Source of the DNA: Pantoea alhagi
GTDB lineage: Bacteria; Pseudomonadota; Gammaproteobacteria; Enterobacterales; Enterobacteriaceae
Assembly (NCBI RefSeq): GCF_002101395.1
Contig: NZ_CP019706.1
Span: 1,674,001 to 1,738,000 of the forward strand
Direction of reading: 5' to 3'
DNA length: 64,000 bases
The notes beneath the pieces are model-generated. The model was not told where the DNA came from and searched no databases. It saw only the letters and a program-made list of their open reading frames with translations. This document shows positions 42,712 through 52,148 of this stretch, piece after piece; position 1 is the stretch's first letter; each line of letters begins with the position of its first letter. A program made the translations under genes and the position numbers.

Positions 42712-43677
42712 ATGAACAAACCGGCTTTTCTCATCACAATTGATACTGAAGGCGACAATCTTTGGCGCAATCGGCAGACCATTACCACCCGTAATACGCT
42801 TTTTTTGCCGCGCTTTCAGGCGCTCTGTGAAAAATATGGCTTTAAGCCGACCTGGCTGACCAACTATGAGATGGCAAGCGATCCGGCTTATGTTGAGTTC
42901 GCTGCTGATGTGATTCAGCGCGGTCAGGGTGAGGTGGGTATGCATCTGCATGCGTGGAACAGTCCGCCGGAGACGCCGTTAACCGATGATGACTGGCGCT
43001 GGCAGCCCTACCTGATTGAATATCCAGACGCTTTGTTGCGTGACAAGGTCAGGTTTATGACCGATCTGTTGGAAGAAAAATTTCAAACCAAAATGCTCAG
43101 CCACCGCGCCGGACGTTGGGCATTTGATGAGCGTTATGCTGCAGTACTGCGTGAGCTGGGCTACCAGGTTGACTGTTCGGTTACGCCGCGCGTTAGCTGG
43201 CGTAATTCACCAGGGGCGCCGCAGGGGCAAGGCGGCACCGACTACAGTCACTTTCCACAGCACGCCTATTTTCTGGATCCGCAGGATATTTCACGCAGCG
43301 GTCATTCCACGCTGCTGGAAGTGCCGATGAGCATCCAGTACAAACATTCAGCGTTTATGAATCAGCTGAAGCAGGGTTACGATCGCTTACGCGGCAAAAA
43401 ACGTGGCCCATCGGTTAACTGGCTGCGCCCTTCCGGCGGAAATCTGGCTGCCATGAAGCGAGTGGCAGAATTAAGCCTGGCGCAGGGCAATGATTACGTC
43501 GAGTTTATGCTGCACTCTTCAGAATTCATGCCAGACGGCAGCCCGACGTTTAAAACTGAAGCGGATATTGAACGACTGTATGAAGATTTAGAGGCGCTGT
43601 TTAGCTGGCTACAACAGCGTACGCAGGGCATGACACTGGCAGAATATTATGTACTAAAACAGGAAAAGATTGTTTAA
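42712..43677 (+). CDS. wabN: Polysaccharide deacetylase, WabN-like
   Basis: 321-residue deacetylase of the NodB-like carbohydrate esterase class. In Klebsiella WabN removes the acetyl group from core N-acetylglucosamine, leaving a free amine. The opening PAFLITIDTEGDNLW holds the catalytic aspartates, GEVGMHLHAWNSPP gives the metal-binding histidines, and LSHRAGRWAF and EFMLHSSEFM complete the active site. It is the only plus-strand gene inside the core locus, with 257 bases to the divergent wabH-like gene (no ops element seen) and 48 bases to the converging waaL. Confidence 0.85.
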   Translation: MNKPAFLITIDTEGDNLWRNRQTITTRNTLFLPRFQALCEKYGFKPTWLTNYEMASDPAYVEFAADVIQRGQGEVGMHLHAWNSPPETPLTDDDWRWQPYLIEYPDALLRDKVRFMTDLLEEKFQTKMLSHRAGRWAFDERYAAVLRELGYQVDCSVTPRVSWRNSPGAPQGQGGTDYSHFPQHAYFLDPQDISRSGHSTLLEVPMSIQYKHSAFMNQLKQGYDRLRGKKRGPSVNWLRPSGGNLAAMKRVAELSLAQGNDYVEFMLHSSEFMPDGSPTFKTEADIERLYEDLEALFSWLQQRTQGMTLAEYYVLKQEKIV

Positions 43678-43725
43678 ACAGGCGTGAGAAGCGATGGCCT
43701 TGTAAAACCAGACCATCGCATATTT

Positions 43726-44883
43726 CTATTTGCTACGCTGCCCGTATGGGGTAAGGATAATAGCATACGGAAGCCAGAACATAACCCAATAAATATCGGG
43801 ATTCCCAATAATAAACATTCCCTGAGTTAGGTAGAACATTAAGGAAAAACAGAAAATACTGGCTTCGAGTTCCTGATGGTTCTTAAAGTGCTGCCAGGCA
43901 CGATAAAGACCATAAGCAATCATCACGAAAAAGATGAATAAACCAGTAAAACCGCCTTTTAACAAAGTAGAAAAGTACAGGCTATGCGTAGTATGGATAT
44001 TTTGACCAACACTATTAACAAACGCCAGATTTTTATCAAAGCCCCAGCCGAACCAGGGTTTTTGCAGCGCAACTTCTACAGTATGAGACCAAATTCCGAA
44101 GCGGATAAAGCTTTGTTGATATGAAGCGATAAAGCGTGAAATCAACTCATCGCTATAATGCGTAAAGTAGGCGAGAAAGGCGACAAGAATAAGGATAGTT
44201 GCGGCCATCATCAAATGACGCATATGACCTTTATGAAACCGAAACATCAACGGGAGGCTTGCAACTACCAATGACAGAACCGGCCCTCTGCTTTGTGTCA
44301 ACAGCATAGCAATAAATAACACAGCTATTGGGATATAAAAAATATGGCGGCCGGTTTCGCGAATTAAAAGTAAGCCAAAGAAAATGCCCAAGCCAAAATA
44401 TCCTGCTAAATCAATGACGTTATCTGGTGCTGCAAAAAAACCATTGTCTAATCGCATGGTTAAAAAATGCCTTTTGTCGACTTCCCATAATGTTAGTATG
44501 CAAAGAAGAGTAATACTGAAAAACAAAATGCTATAACTAACCTTCTTATTTAACTGCAAGAATAAAACAGAAAAGGCGATAATATAGAAACTGTGCTTAA
44601 GGGTGGAAATTATATTTCCTGGGTTATCAGACCATAAATTACTTAAGCTAAAATAGCAAAGGAATAAACCCATTGCGGCAATGCCTTTCAGCAAAGCATG
44701 GTCATTAACTAACTGTTGACGGAAAGGCTTATTTATTAAAAAAGATAGTAATAATAATCCAAATGACACATGAAACAGATTTGTAACGCGAAATTCCTCG
44801 CCAAGCAGAGGCAGGAAAAAAAGAAAAAGCATGAAAATAAATTGGCTAGCTTTTGTTATGTTATTAACTACTGACGAAGTCAT
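43726..44883 (-). CDS. waaL: O-antigen ligase WaaL
   Basis: Inner-membrane ligase that transfers O-antigen from undecaprenyl phosphate to the lipid A-core on the periplasmic side. The 385-residue product has about 11-12 membrane helices and the Wzy_C/WaaL loop: a conserved arginine in LTQSRGPVLSLV and the histidine region WFGWGFDKN to HTTHSLYFSTLLKGGFTG. The ATG at 44883 overlaps the WaaZ-like gene by 20 bases; the frame stays open 32 codons upstream but inside that gene. It is clearly AT-rich compared with waaC or waaF, consistent with the diversity of ligases between strains. Confidence 0.92.
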   Translation of the reverse strand: MTSSVVNNITKASQFIFMLFLFFLPLLGEEFRVTNLFHVSFGLLLLSFLINKPFRQQLVNDHALLKGIAAMGLFLCYFSLSNLWSDNPGNIISTLKHSFYIIAFSVLFLQLNKKVSYSILFFSITLLCILTLWEVDKRHFLTMRLDNGFFAAPDNVIDLAGYFGLGIFFGLLLIRETGRHIFYIPIAVLFIAMLLTQSRGPVLSLVVASLPLMFRFHKGHMRHLMMAATILILVAFLAYFTHYSDELISRFIASYQQSFIRFGIWSHTVEVALQKPWFGWGFDKNLAFVNSVGQNIHTTHSLYFSTLLKGGFTGLFIFFVMIAYGLYRAWQHFKNHQELEASIFCFSLMFYLTQGMFIIGNPDIYWVMFWLPYAIILTPYGQRSK

Positions 44884-45769
44884 CAGGAGACACCTTATGG
44901 AAAATATTATCGGGGATAGCGCTTGTGGCAGAAAGATTATAAACAGGAATGCCTTTTTTAGACAAAATGCTACTGGCATGTTGAAATGCAGGTAATATTA
45001 TGCTGGTAAATTTTTCCTCGAGAAAAGACGGTAGCATCGTTTGTTTTGTTTCATAAAATCTTGGGTTATTAAAGTTATTCATGTCTAACCCAGCAAAAAT
45101 TATCTTTTTCGGCTGCATAAACCCAGCGATTTGTAATGACCAAAACGCAACGGTGCCTGCATCGAAAATACCTGTTCGTATATCCTGCGAAAAAGCGATA
45201 TGTCGATGCCGTGCATCAAGATGTACAGCATCCATCTCTTTATACTGGTCGGGTATTTCCTCCGGGAAAATTCGGGGTTGCATAATTTTAAAACAGGCGT
45301 CTTCTATTAAAGCAAGCCGACATTTTATTTGTGCTAAAGAAATGGCATCGATAATTTTCAGAATGCCATGCATCGTCGTGAAAAAAATAAGTTCAGATTG
45401 ACTGACAACTTCTTTAACCATGTCCATATGGCGGTCCAGAAAGGTCATATCAACAATAACATAATAGTGGAAATCGATTTCCTGATGCTTAAACCATGCT
45501 CCGTTTAGGCCCATCGCCGGTAGTTGCTGAAGTACTGAAAAATCCGTATGGTTAACCGAAGGGCCTGTCGCAACGATCAATAACTTTTCAGGTCTTTCAT
45601 CGCGCAGCAATGAAAGATTATACAGCGGCACTGGCTGCCCTCGATAACGTAAACTATCGATATGGCCTTGCTCGGCACGACTAATTTTAATATAGGGCCA
45701 AAGGTTTTCATTGTGCCGATAACGACGCGGATGCGTGTATCGATATATTTGTTTAAAAAAAGTCCCCAT
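44864..45769 (-). CDS. LPS core biosynthesis protein, WaaZ-like
   Basis: 301-residue protein. Similar in order to E. coli WaaZ, which adds a third Kdo to the inner core: LLIVATGPSVNHTDFSVL near residue 65, GLNGAWF, YYVIVDMTFLDRH, then DAGTVAFWSLQI, IIFAGLDMNNFNNPRFYE and VYNLSATSAIPD. Overall identity to WaaZ looks low, so the function is only suggested. The start overlaps the waaC stop by one base and its end overlaps waaL by 20 bases, so it is firmly within the waaF-waaC operon. AT-rich. Confidence 0.8.
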   Translation of the reverse strand: MGTFFKQIYRYTHPRRYRHNENLWPYIKISRAEQGHIDSLRYRGQPVPLYNLSLLRDERPEKLLIVATGPSVNHTDFSVLQQLPAMGLNGAWFKHQEIDFHYYVIVDMTFLDRHMDMVKEVVSQSELIFFTTMHGILKIIDAISLAQIKCRLALIEDACFKIMQPRIFPEEIPDQYKEMDAVHLDARHRHIAFSQDIRTGIFDAGTVAFWSLQIAGFMQPKKIIFAGLDMNNFNNPRFYETKQTMLPSFLEEKFTSIILPAFQHASSILSKKGIPVYNLSATSAIPDNIFHKVSPDDFVSS

Positions 45770-46734
45770 TAAATAAGCGTCCTAAGCCTGCTTTCGACCT
45801 GTGCCGCACTAATATCTTTCATTTCAATCGAATTTTCAGGCTTGCATGCCTGTTGATTCAGTCCATAGCCGCCAATCAGGCCGGGATCGGTCGGGCCGTA
45901 GAGTGTAATGTTAGGACGATCGAGGGCGGCAGTGAGATGGCTCAGGCCGGTATCCACTGAAACCACCGCTTTTGCGCCTGCCAGCGTTTGCGCCACCTGC
46001 TCCAGCGTTAGCTTCGGCAGCACGTCGACATGATCAAAACCGGCAGCCAGACGCTGCGCCCGCTGATGCTCATGCTCTGCTCCCCAGGGAAGTTTAATCC
46101 GCAAACCGGTTGGCTCAATTAACGTAATCAGCTCACGCCAGTGGCTTTCAGGCCAGTGTTTGTTATCACGCGTAGTGGCATGCAGAAAGACCAGATAGCG
46201 TCCCGCATCAGCGGGTGGGTGAGCAAGGAAATGAGAAGCAATGGCATAATCGCCCTGCGTTTGCGGTTTCTCATAGCCAAGACTTTTGGCAAACAGCTCA
46301 CGAGTGCGTTCTACGGCATGCTGTCGCTTATCAATTTCGTGGCGTTTGTCATACCACCAGCTGGCGAAAGGCTCACGTGCGCTGCGGCTGTCCTGACCAT
46401 GCTTAATGCCTTTTGCCAGGCGGGTTACCAGCGCTGCGCTTTTAATCAAACCCTGAGCATCAATCACCACATCATATTCACACGCCTGCAGTGCTCGTTT
46501 GAACGCGACACGCTCTTCGCGCTGTTGGCTGCCGAACCAGTGTTTACGCCAGCGGCGAATCGCCACCGGCAATACGCGATCCACCGCCGGATGCCAGCCT
46601 GGAATTTGTGCAAAGTTTTCTTCAACCACCCAGTCAAAGCGAATATCAGGGATTTCTCGCATGGCATCGGTCAGCGCCGGTAACGTATGAAGGACATCCC
46701 CCATTGAAGAGGTTTTAACAATCAACACCTTCAT
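45769..46734 (-). CDS. waaC: LPS heptosyltransferase I
   Basis: Adds the first L-glycero-D-manno-heptose to Kdo from ADP-heptose. The 321-residue GT9 product opens MKVLIVKTSSMGDVLHTLPAL, contains VVIDAQGLIKSAAL (a conserved catalytic-region aspartate) and ends its donor domain with VSVDTGLSHLTAALDRPNITLYGPTDP. It overlaps waaF by four bases (ATGA) and the next gene by one base (TAATG). The order hldD-waaF-waaC is the standard enterobacterial one. Confidence 0.98.
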   Translation of the reverse strand: MKVLIVKTSSMGDVLHTLPALTDAMREIPDIRFDWVVEENFAQIPGWHPAVDRVLPVAIRRWRKHWFGSQQREERVAFKRALQACEYDVVIDAQGLIKSAALVTRLAKGIKHGQDSRSAREPFASWWYDKRHEIDKRQHAVERTRELFAKSLGYEKPQTQGDYAIASHFLAHPPADAGRYLVFLHATTRDNKHWPESHWRELITLIEPTGLRIKLPWGAEHEHQRAQRLAAGFDHVDVLPKLTLEQVAQTLAGAKAVVSVDTGLSHLTAALDRPNITLYGPTDPGLIGGYGLNQQACKPENSIEMKDISAAQVESRLRTLI

Positions 46735-47780
46735 GCACGCTCCTGCTGACTTAATAATGTCATAAGTTCTTCCATAACGCGCGCAGGCTGGATATCGATC
46801 AGGCTTTGATGGTAGCCCTGATCCGCCTCGCCTTTACGTACCTTATGATAGCCGGTAATCAGGCGAATAACGCGAGCCTGCTGTGAGAGCGGCGGAGTAA
46901 AATCGGGGCTGCTGGGCCCGTATAGCGCCACCAGCGGACGATTTAGCGCGGCGGCGATATGCATCAGCCCTGAATCATTGGTGACTACTGCATGGCAGTG
47001 TGCCAGCAGAATGACCGCCTGCTCCAGCCTGGTTTCACCGGCCAGGTTATGGCAATAGTGACGTCCGGCTTCATCCAGCGTTTGACAAATCTGTTCGCCG
47101 GTTTCCCGATCCTTTGCAGAGCCAAACAGCACAATCTGATAGCCAGCGGCAATGAGCTGCTGCGCCAGCGTGGCATAGTGATAGTGCGGCCAGCGTTTGG
47201 CCGGGCCAAACTCCGCGCCTGGGCAGAAACCAATGATTGGCCTTTCAGCGTTCAGAGAAAACTGCGCTGCGGTTTCGATTTTTTCCTGCTCTTCCACCTG
47301 CAGGCGAGGCCACAGCAACGGCTGAGGCAGGTCGCGGGCGCTTTTAATGCGCGAGGCGTCATAGGCCAGCGCCACGTAGCGCTCCACCATCAGCGGGAAA
47401 GCGGGTTTATCCAGCACGCGCAGATCGTTTAACAGGCCGTAGCGCATTTCGCCACGCCAGCCTACGCGCTGCGGGATACCTGCAAAAAAAGGCACCAGCG
47501 CCGATTTAAACGAGCCGGGTAACACATAGGCGCGCTGATATTTTTTATGGCGCAGCGCTTTGCCAAGACGATAGCGCTCGCCCAGCGCCAACGCGCCATG
47601 ACCCAGCGGCATCGCCAGCGCCTCATTGACTTCCGGCATGCGCGACAACAATGGACGACACCAGGCTGGCGCCATCACGTCAATCTCGGCATCAGGATGC
47701 TCGGCCTTCAGCGTACGATAGAGACTTTGCGACATCATCATATCGCCGACCCATGAGGGGCCGATTACCAGTATTTTCAT
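46731..47780 (-). CDS. waaF: LPS heptosyltransferase II
   Basis: Adds the second heptose to heptose I of the LPS inner core. The 349-residue GT9 product shows MKILVIGPSWVGDMMMSQSLYRTL at the start, GFCPGAEFGPAKRWPHYHYA, and VTNDSGLMHIAAALNRPLVALYGPSSP. It lies 16 bases after hldD and overlaps waaC. Its sequence is close to E. coli WaaF throughout. Confidence 0.98.
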   Translation of the reverse strand: MKILVIGPSWVGDMMMSQSLYRTLKAEHPDAEIDVMAPAWCRPLLSRMPEVNEALAMPLGHGALALGERYRLGKALRHKKYQRAYVLPGSFKSALVPFFAGIPQRVGWRGEMRYGLLNDLRVLDKPAFPLMVERYVALAYDASRIKSARDLPQPLLWPRLQVEEQEKIETAAQFSLNAERPIIGFCPGAEFGPAKRWPHYHYATLAQQLIAAGYQIVLFGSAKDRETGEQICQTLDEAGRHYCHNLAGETRLEQAVILLAHCHAVVTNDSGLMHIAAALNRPLVALYGPSSPDFTPPLSQQARVIRLITGYHKVRKGEADQGYHQSLIDIQPARVMEELMTLLSQQERA

Positions 47781-47796
47781 GCCGGGTGCGCCTTCC

Positions 47797-48729
47797 TTAT
47801 GCGTCGCGGTTTAGCCAGGCCATATAATCAGCCACGCCTTCGGCCACGGTTTTAAACGGTTTGTCATAGCCCGCCGCCCGCAGATTAGTCAGATCCGCTT
47901 TGGTATAAGCCTGATAGCGGCCTTTGAGTTTTTCCGGGAAAGGAATGTACTCGATCGCCCCTTTTTGATGGTAAGCCAGCGCGGCATCCGCTACGGCCTG
48001 AAAAGATTCGGCACGGCCGGTTCCGCAGTTAAAAATGCCGGAAACGCCTTTTTTCCAGAACCACAGATTTACCGCAGCCACATCGCTGACGTGAATAAAG
48101 TCGCGCCTGAAGTTATCGCTGCCTTCAAACAATTTAGGATTCTCGCCGTTATTCAGCTGCGTATTGAGATGGAAGGCAACGCTTGCCATGCTGCCTTTAT
48201 GGCCTTCACGCGGCCCGTAAACGTTGAAATAGCGGAAGCCGCACACCTGAGAATCCGCTTCCGGCAGAATTTGGCGCACATAGTGATCGAACAGCATTTT
48301 CGAATAGCCGTAAACGTTTAACGGCTGCTCATACTGGCGCTCTTCAATAAAGTTGTCGTTGCGCCCGCCGTAGGTGGCCGCCGAGGAAGCGTACAGGAAA
48401 GGGATCTGGCGCTCCAGACAGAAGTGCAACAGCTCTTTCGAGTACTGATAGTTGTTATCCATCATGTACTTGCCGTCCCACTCGGTGGTGGAGGAACAGG
48501 CGCCTTCATGGAAAACCGCTTCAATATCACCCAGGTCATCACCGGCCATTGCGCTGGCAATGAAATCCTCTTTATCCATGTAATCAGTGATATCAAGATC
48601 GACCAGATTCACGAATTTGGTGCCGTCTTTCAGGTTATCCACCACCAGAATATCGGTAATACCTTCATCATTGAGCGCTTTAACAATATTGCTGCCGATC
48701 ATACCGGCGCCGCCAGTCACAATAATCAT
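47797..48729 (-). CDS. hldD: ADP-L-glycero-D-manno-heptose-6-epimerase
   Basis: Last step of ADP-heptose synthesis, turning the D,D form into the L,D form used by WaaC, WaaF and WaaQ. The 310-residue product is a short-chain-dehydrogenase-fold epimerase: NADP-binding IIVTGGAGMIGSNIVKAL at the N-terminus, YASSAATYGG, and the catalytic tyrosine/lysine in NVYGYSKMLFDHYV (YxxxK). It is the first gene of the hldD-waaF-waaC run and divergent from kbl; the 228-base gap shows no promoter I would defend. Confidence 0.98.
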   Translation of the reverse strand: MIIVTGGAGMIGSNIVKALNDEGITDILVVDNLKDGTKFVNLVDLDITDYMDKEDFIASAMAGDDLGDIEAVFHEGACSSTTEWDGKYMMDNNYQYSKELLHFCLERQIPFLYASSAATYGGRNDNFIEERQYEQPLNVYGYSKMLFDHYVRQILPEADSQVCGFRYFNVYGPREGHKGSMASVAFHLNTQLNNGENPKLFEGSDNFRRDFIHVSDVAAVNLWFWKKGVSGIFNCGTGRAESFQAVADAALAYHQKGAIEYIPFPEKLKGRYQAYTKADLTNLRAAGYDKPFKTVAEGVADYMAWLNRDA

Positions 48730-48957
48730 GTGCTTAACCTTAAACAGTGAGGCGGAACGGGAGGTTCCACACCTAAATAATGCTCATCATAACATTTCAT
48801 TGGCAGACAGGCAGCCAGAGGAGTCCGTAACGAAATGTAACCCCGGCGTCAGGCGTGATATATGCTGCAAAATTCACATTCTGTTGCGTCGATTATCGTT
48901 TGACGAGTCAGCGTTCAGTATGATGTGCCGACTATAAGCCGGTCACGGAGAATAAAA

Positions 48958-50154
48958 ATGCCTGCGGATTTTTATCGTCAAATTGAGCAACAGCTGGCAG
49001 TAACGCAACAGGAAGGTTTGTTTAAGCAGGAGCGGATTATTACGTCGGCGCAGCAGGCTGAAATTCGCCTTGCGGCGGGTCAGGAGGTCATTAACTTTTG
49101 TGCCAATAACTATCTTGGACTGGCTAACCACCCGGCATTAATCCTGGCGGCCCAGGAAGGGATGGAGAGCCACGGTTTTGGCATGGCATCGGTGCGCTTT
49201 ATCTGTGGCACGCAGGATATCCATAAGCAGCTGGAGCAGCGGCTGGCTGAATTTCTTGGTATGGAAGATGCGATTCTCTATTCCTCCTGTTTTGACGCTA
49301 ATGGCGGGCTGTTTGAAACTCTGCTGGGGCCGGAAGATGCGGTGATTTCCGATGCGCTGAATCATGCTTCGATCATTGATGGCGTGCGCCTGTGCAAGGC
49401 GCGGCGCTATCGCTATGCCAACAATGATATGGCAGAGCTGCGGGCGCGTCTTGAAGAGGCGCGCGCAGCAGGCGCGCGACATATTCTTATCGCTACGGAT
49501 GGCGTCTTCTCTATGGACGGCGTTATCGCCAATCTGCGCGGTATTTGCGATCTGGCCGATGAGTTTGATGCCTTAGTGATGGTGGATGATTCGCACGCGG
49601 TAGGTTTTGTGGGCGCGGGTGGCCGCGGTACGCATGAATACTGCGAGGTGATGGGGCGCGTCGATATTATTACCGGCACGCTGGGCAAAGCGCTTGGAGG
49701 CGCTTCCGGCGGCTATACGGCGGCTAAAAAAGAGGTGGTGGAGTGGTTGCGCCAGCGCTCACGGCCCTATCTGTTTTCTAATTCGCTGGCGCCGGCGATC
49801 GTCAGCGCCTCGCTGCGGGTACTGGATATGCTGAGCGACGGCGATGGCCTGCGGCAACGTCTGTGGGATAACGCCCGCTACTTCCGTCAGGCGTTAACCG
49901 ACGCAGGCTTTACCCTGGCCGGTGCCGATCACGCCATCATTCCGGTGATGCTGGGGGAAGCAAAGGTGGCGCAGGAGTTTGCACGTTTGCTGCAGAACGA
50001 AGGCATCTACGTCACCGGATTTTTTTATCCGGTGGTGCCGCAGGGGCAGGCGCGTATTCGTACGCAAATTTCCGCCGGGCATACGCGCCAGCAGCTTGAG
50101 CGTGCGGTTGATGCCTTTACGCGCATTGGTAAACAGCTTGGCGTTATCGTCTGA
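48958..50154 (+). CDS. kbl: 2-amino-3-ketobutyrate coenzyme A ligase
   Basis: Second step of threonine breakdown: cleaves 2-amino-3-ketobutyrate with CoA to glycine and acetyl-CoA, using pyridoxal phosphate. The 398-residue product has the E. coli length. The PLP lysine lies in TGTLGKALGGASGGY, the cofactor-contacting aspartate-histidine in VMVDDSHAVGFVG. I chose ATG 48958 (MPADFYRQI, CGGAG ten bases upstream) over an in-frame ATG 33 bases earlier. It is followed by tdh after 11 bases. Confidence 0.97.
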   Translation: MPADFYRQIEQQLAVTQQEGLFKQERIITSAQQAEIRLAAGQEVINFCANNYLGLANHPALILAAQEGMESHGFGMASVRFICGTQDIHKQLEQRLAEFLGMEDAILYSSCFDANGGLFETLLGPEDAVISDALNHASIIDGVRLCKARRYRYANNDMAELRARLEEARAAGARHILIATDGVFSMDGVIANLRGICDLADEFDALVMVDDSHAVGFVGAGGRGTHEYCEVMGRVDIITGTLGKALGGASGGYTAAKKEVVEWLRQRSRPYLFSNSLAPAIVSASLRVLDMLSDGDGLRQRLWDNARYFRQALTDAGFTLAGADHAIIPVMLGEAKVAQEFARLLQNEGIYVTGFFYPVVPQGQARIRTQISAGHTRQQLERAVDAFTRIGKQLGVIV

Positions 50155-50165
50155 GGAAAGTCGCT

Positions 50166-51194
50166 ATGAAAGCACTGGCAAAACTAAAGGCAGCAGAAGG
50201 GATCTGGATGGTAACCGATGCGCCGATCCCGGAGCCCGGCCACAACGACCTGCTGATTAAAATCCGTAAAACCGCTATCTGCGGCACCGATACTCATATT
50301 TATAACTGGGATGAATGGTCGCAAAAAACCATTCCGGTACCGATGATTGTCGGCCATGAGTATGTAGGCGAAGTGGTTGCGATTGGGCAGGAGGTTAAAG
50401 GCTTCGCCGTTGGCGATCGCGTCTCAGGAGAAGGGCATATCACCTGCGGCCATTGCCGTAACTGCCGCGCTGGGCGCACGCATCTCTGCCGTAATACCGT
50501 TGGTGTCGGGGTTAATCGTCAGGGCTGTTTTGCGGAATATCTGGTCATTCCAGCGTTTAACGCTTTTAAGATCCCCGGTAACATCTCCGATGAGCTGGCA
50601 GCGATTTTCGATCCCTTTGGCAACGCGGTGCATACTGCGCTTTCCTTTGATTTGGTCGGTGAGGATGTGTTGATTACCGGCGCCGGGCCGATTGGGATTA
50701 TGGCGGCGGCGGTATGCAGGCACGTTGGCGCGCGTCACGTAGTAATTACCGATGTGAATGAGTATCGTCTGGGGCTGGCGCGTCAGATGGGCGTCACGCG
50801 TGCGGTTAACGTAAGCAGTGAATCACTAAAGCAGGTAATGAGCGAGCTGGGCATGACCGAGGGCTTTGATGTCGGGCTGGAGATGTCGGGCGCGCCGCCT
50901 GCGTTCCGCACCATGCTGGAGGCAATGAATCACGGCGGGCGCATTGCGCTGCTGGGCATTCCTCCATCGGATATGGCGATCGACTGGAATCAGGTGATAT
51001 TTAAAGGGCTGTTTATTAAAGGGATCTATGGCCGTGAGATGTTTGAAACCTGGTATAAAATGGCCGCGCTGATCCAGTCTGGACTTGACCTGACACCGAT
51101 AATTACCCATCGCTATAGCATTGATGAGTTCCAGCAGGGATTTGACGAAATGCGCTCGGGGCGCTCAGGCAAAGTGGTGCTGAGCTGGGATTAA
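50166..51194 (+). CDS. tdh: L-threonine 3-dehydrogenase
   Basis: Oxidises threonine to 2-amino-3-ketobutyrate with NAD, the substrate of Kbl next door. The 342-residue medium-chain dehydrogenase has the catalytic zinc ligands in AICGTDTHIYNWD and GHEYVGEVV, the structural zinc cysteines in CGHCRNCRAGRTHLC, and the NAD fold ITGAGPIGIMAAAV. AGGAAAG precedes the ATG. A ten-pair hairpin CGGCTGCCCG/CGGGCAGCCG (51202-51234) follows and could end transcripts from both directions. Confidence 0.98.
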   Translation: MKALAKLKAAEGIWMVTDAPIPEPGHNDLLIKIRKTAICGTDTHIYNWDEWSQKTIPVPMIVGHEYVGEVVAIGQEVKGFAVGDRVSGEGHITCGHCRNCRAGRTHLCRNTVGVGVNRQGCFAEYLVIPAFNAFKIPGNISDELAAIFDPFGNAVHTALSFDLVGEDVLITGAGPIGIMAAAVCRHVGARHVVITDVNEYRLGLARQMGVTRAVNVSSESLKQVMSELGMTEGFDVGLEMSGAPPAFRTMLEAMNHGGRIALLGIPPSDMAIDWNQVIFKGLFIKGIYGREMFETWYKMAALIQSGLDLTPIITHRYSIDEFQQGFDEMRSGRSGKVVLSWD

Positions 51195-51201
51195 TGATGA
51201 T

Positions 51202-51234
51202 CGGCTGCCCGCATCAGTACACTACGGGCAGCCG
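51202..51234. terminator. Bidirectional hairpin between tdh and the converging gene
   Basis: Perfect ten-base-pair stem with a 13-base loop between two converging genes. There is no T run on either side, so it may work as a stabiliser of both 3' ends rather than a classical terminator. Confidence 0.6.
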
Positions 51235-51239
51235 CACGC

Positions 51240-52148
51240 TTACTGTTTCTTTTCTGCATCGGTCAGGTAACGCACTTTACGCGTATAGTCCTGACCTTTA
51301 AACAGCAGCGGCGCATCCGCAGACTGAAGATATTTCTGCCATTCGCTCAGTGGAAAGCCGCCATGCGCGCCAATCACTTCTTTCGGAATAGTGGCTTCCT
51401 GACCGCCGATACGCTTGGAGACCGGCCAGTTTACCCAATCTCCTAAATTAACTGTTTTAAAATCAAGTAAATCAAGCAAAAGAGCTAAAGGTAACTGATC
51501 TGTAGGTGGCTGCGTATCATCCATTAAATGCCATGTATCTTCAAAAAGTGCTTTCCATAGTGGGCAAAGCCTTTTCCAGGTTTTTCGCGTTGCTACAAGA
51601 AAAGCACTATTAACATGATCAACCAGATAAGGACGAATACTATTTTTGTAATAGGTGGGTTTATTACTTACGGAACCGGCCTCTAGTTTAGCTGCCATTT
51701 TTCCCTGTCGGAAACTGGAATAAATATGATCATCTTTTGGGCAAATGTTCGGCATTTTTAATAGATTTAAATCCGAATCGATCATCAAAATATTCTCAGA
51801 GGCCGCATATAAGGGTGCCTGAATCTTAATTAACCGACTGCGATAGATTTGCTTATAGCGATAACTCTCTTCACGGTCCGGCACCGTCAGCGTGACCACG
51901 CGCGTCTTTGGCGGCAAATTGCGGAAAAGCGCGGCGGGCTGATCGCTGACAATGACAATCTCTTCTGCCCGTTCGGCATAGCGTGAAGCAAACAGCGCGC
52001 TTAGCTCGGCTTCCTCAATAAAATCTGCGCCGGTACAGGGGATCACAATGGAAGTAACAGGCACCTCGCCCTGCACCTCCGCCTGCGTATAGGGGATATT
52101 GTGCCGCGACTGGATATGACGGTATTGAGGATTTAAAAATTCAAACAT
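51240..52148 (-). CDS. Putative glycosyltransferase-like protein, unknown sugar
   Basis: 302-residue protein that I do not recognise as a named family. It has the look of a GT-A-type nucleotide-sugar enzyme: VTSIVIPCTGADFIEEAEL near residue 30, then ENILMIDSDLNLLKMP with a DSD that could bind metal, and later HVNSAFLVATRKTW and DDTQPPTDQLPLALLL. The start at 52148 overlaps the upstream GT4 gene by eight bases, so the two are a translational pair. The middle part (51430-51850) is AT-rich. E. coli has no counterpart that I know at this place. A surface-glycan role is inferred from the partner. Confidence 0.75.
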   Translation of the reverse strand: MFEFLNPQYRHIQSRHNIPYTQAEVQGEVPVTSIVIPCTGADFIEEAELSALFASRYAERAEEIVIVSDQPAALFRNLPPKTRVVTLTVPDREESYRYKQIYRSRLIKIQAPLYAASENILMIDSDLNLLKMPNICPKDDHIYSSFRQGKMAAKLEAGSVSNKPTYYKNSIRPYLVDHVNSAFLVATRKTWKRLCPLWKALFEDTWHLMDDTQPPTDQLPLALLLDLLDFKTVNLGDWVNWPVSKRIGGQEATIPKEVIGAHGGFPLSEWQKYLQSADAPLLFKGQDYTRKVRYLTDAEKKQ

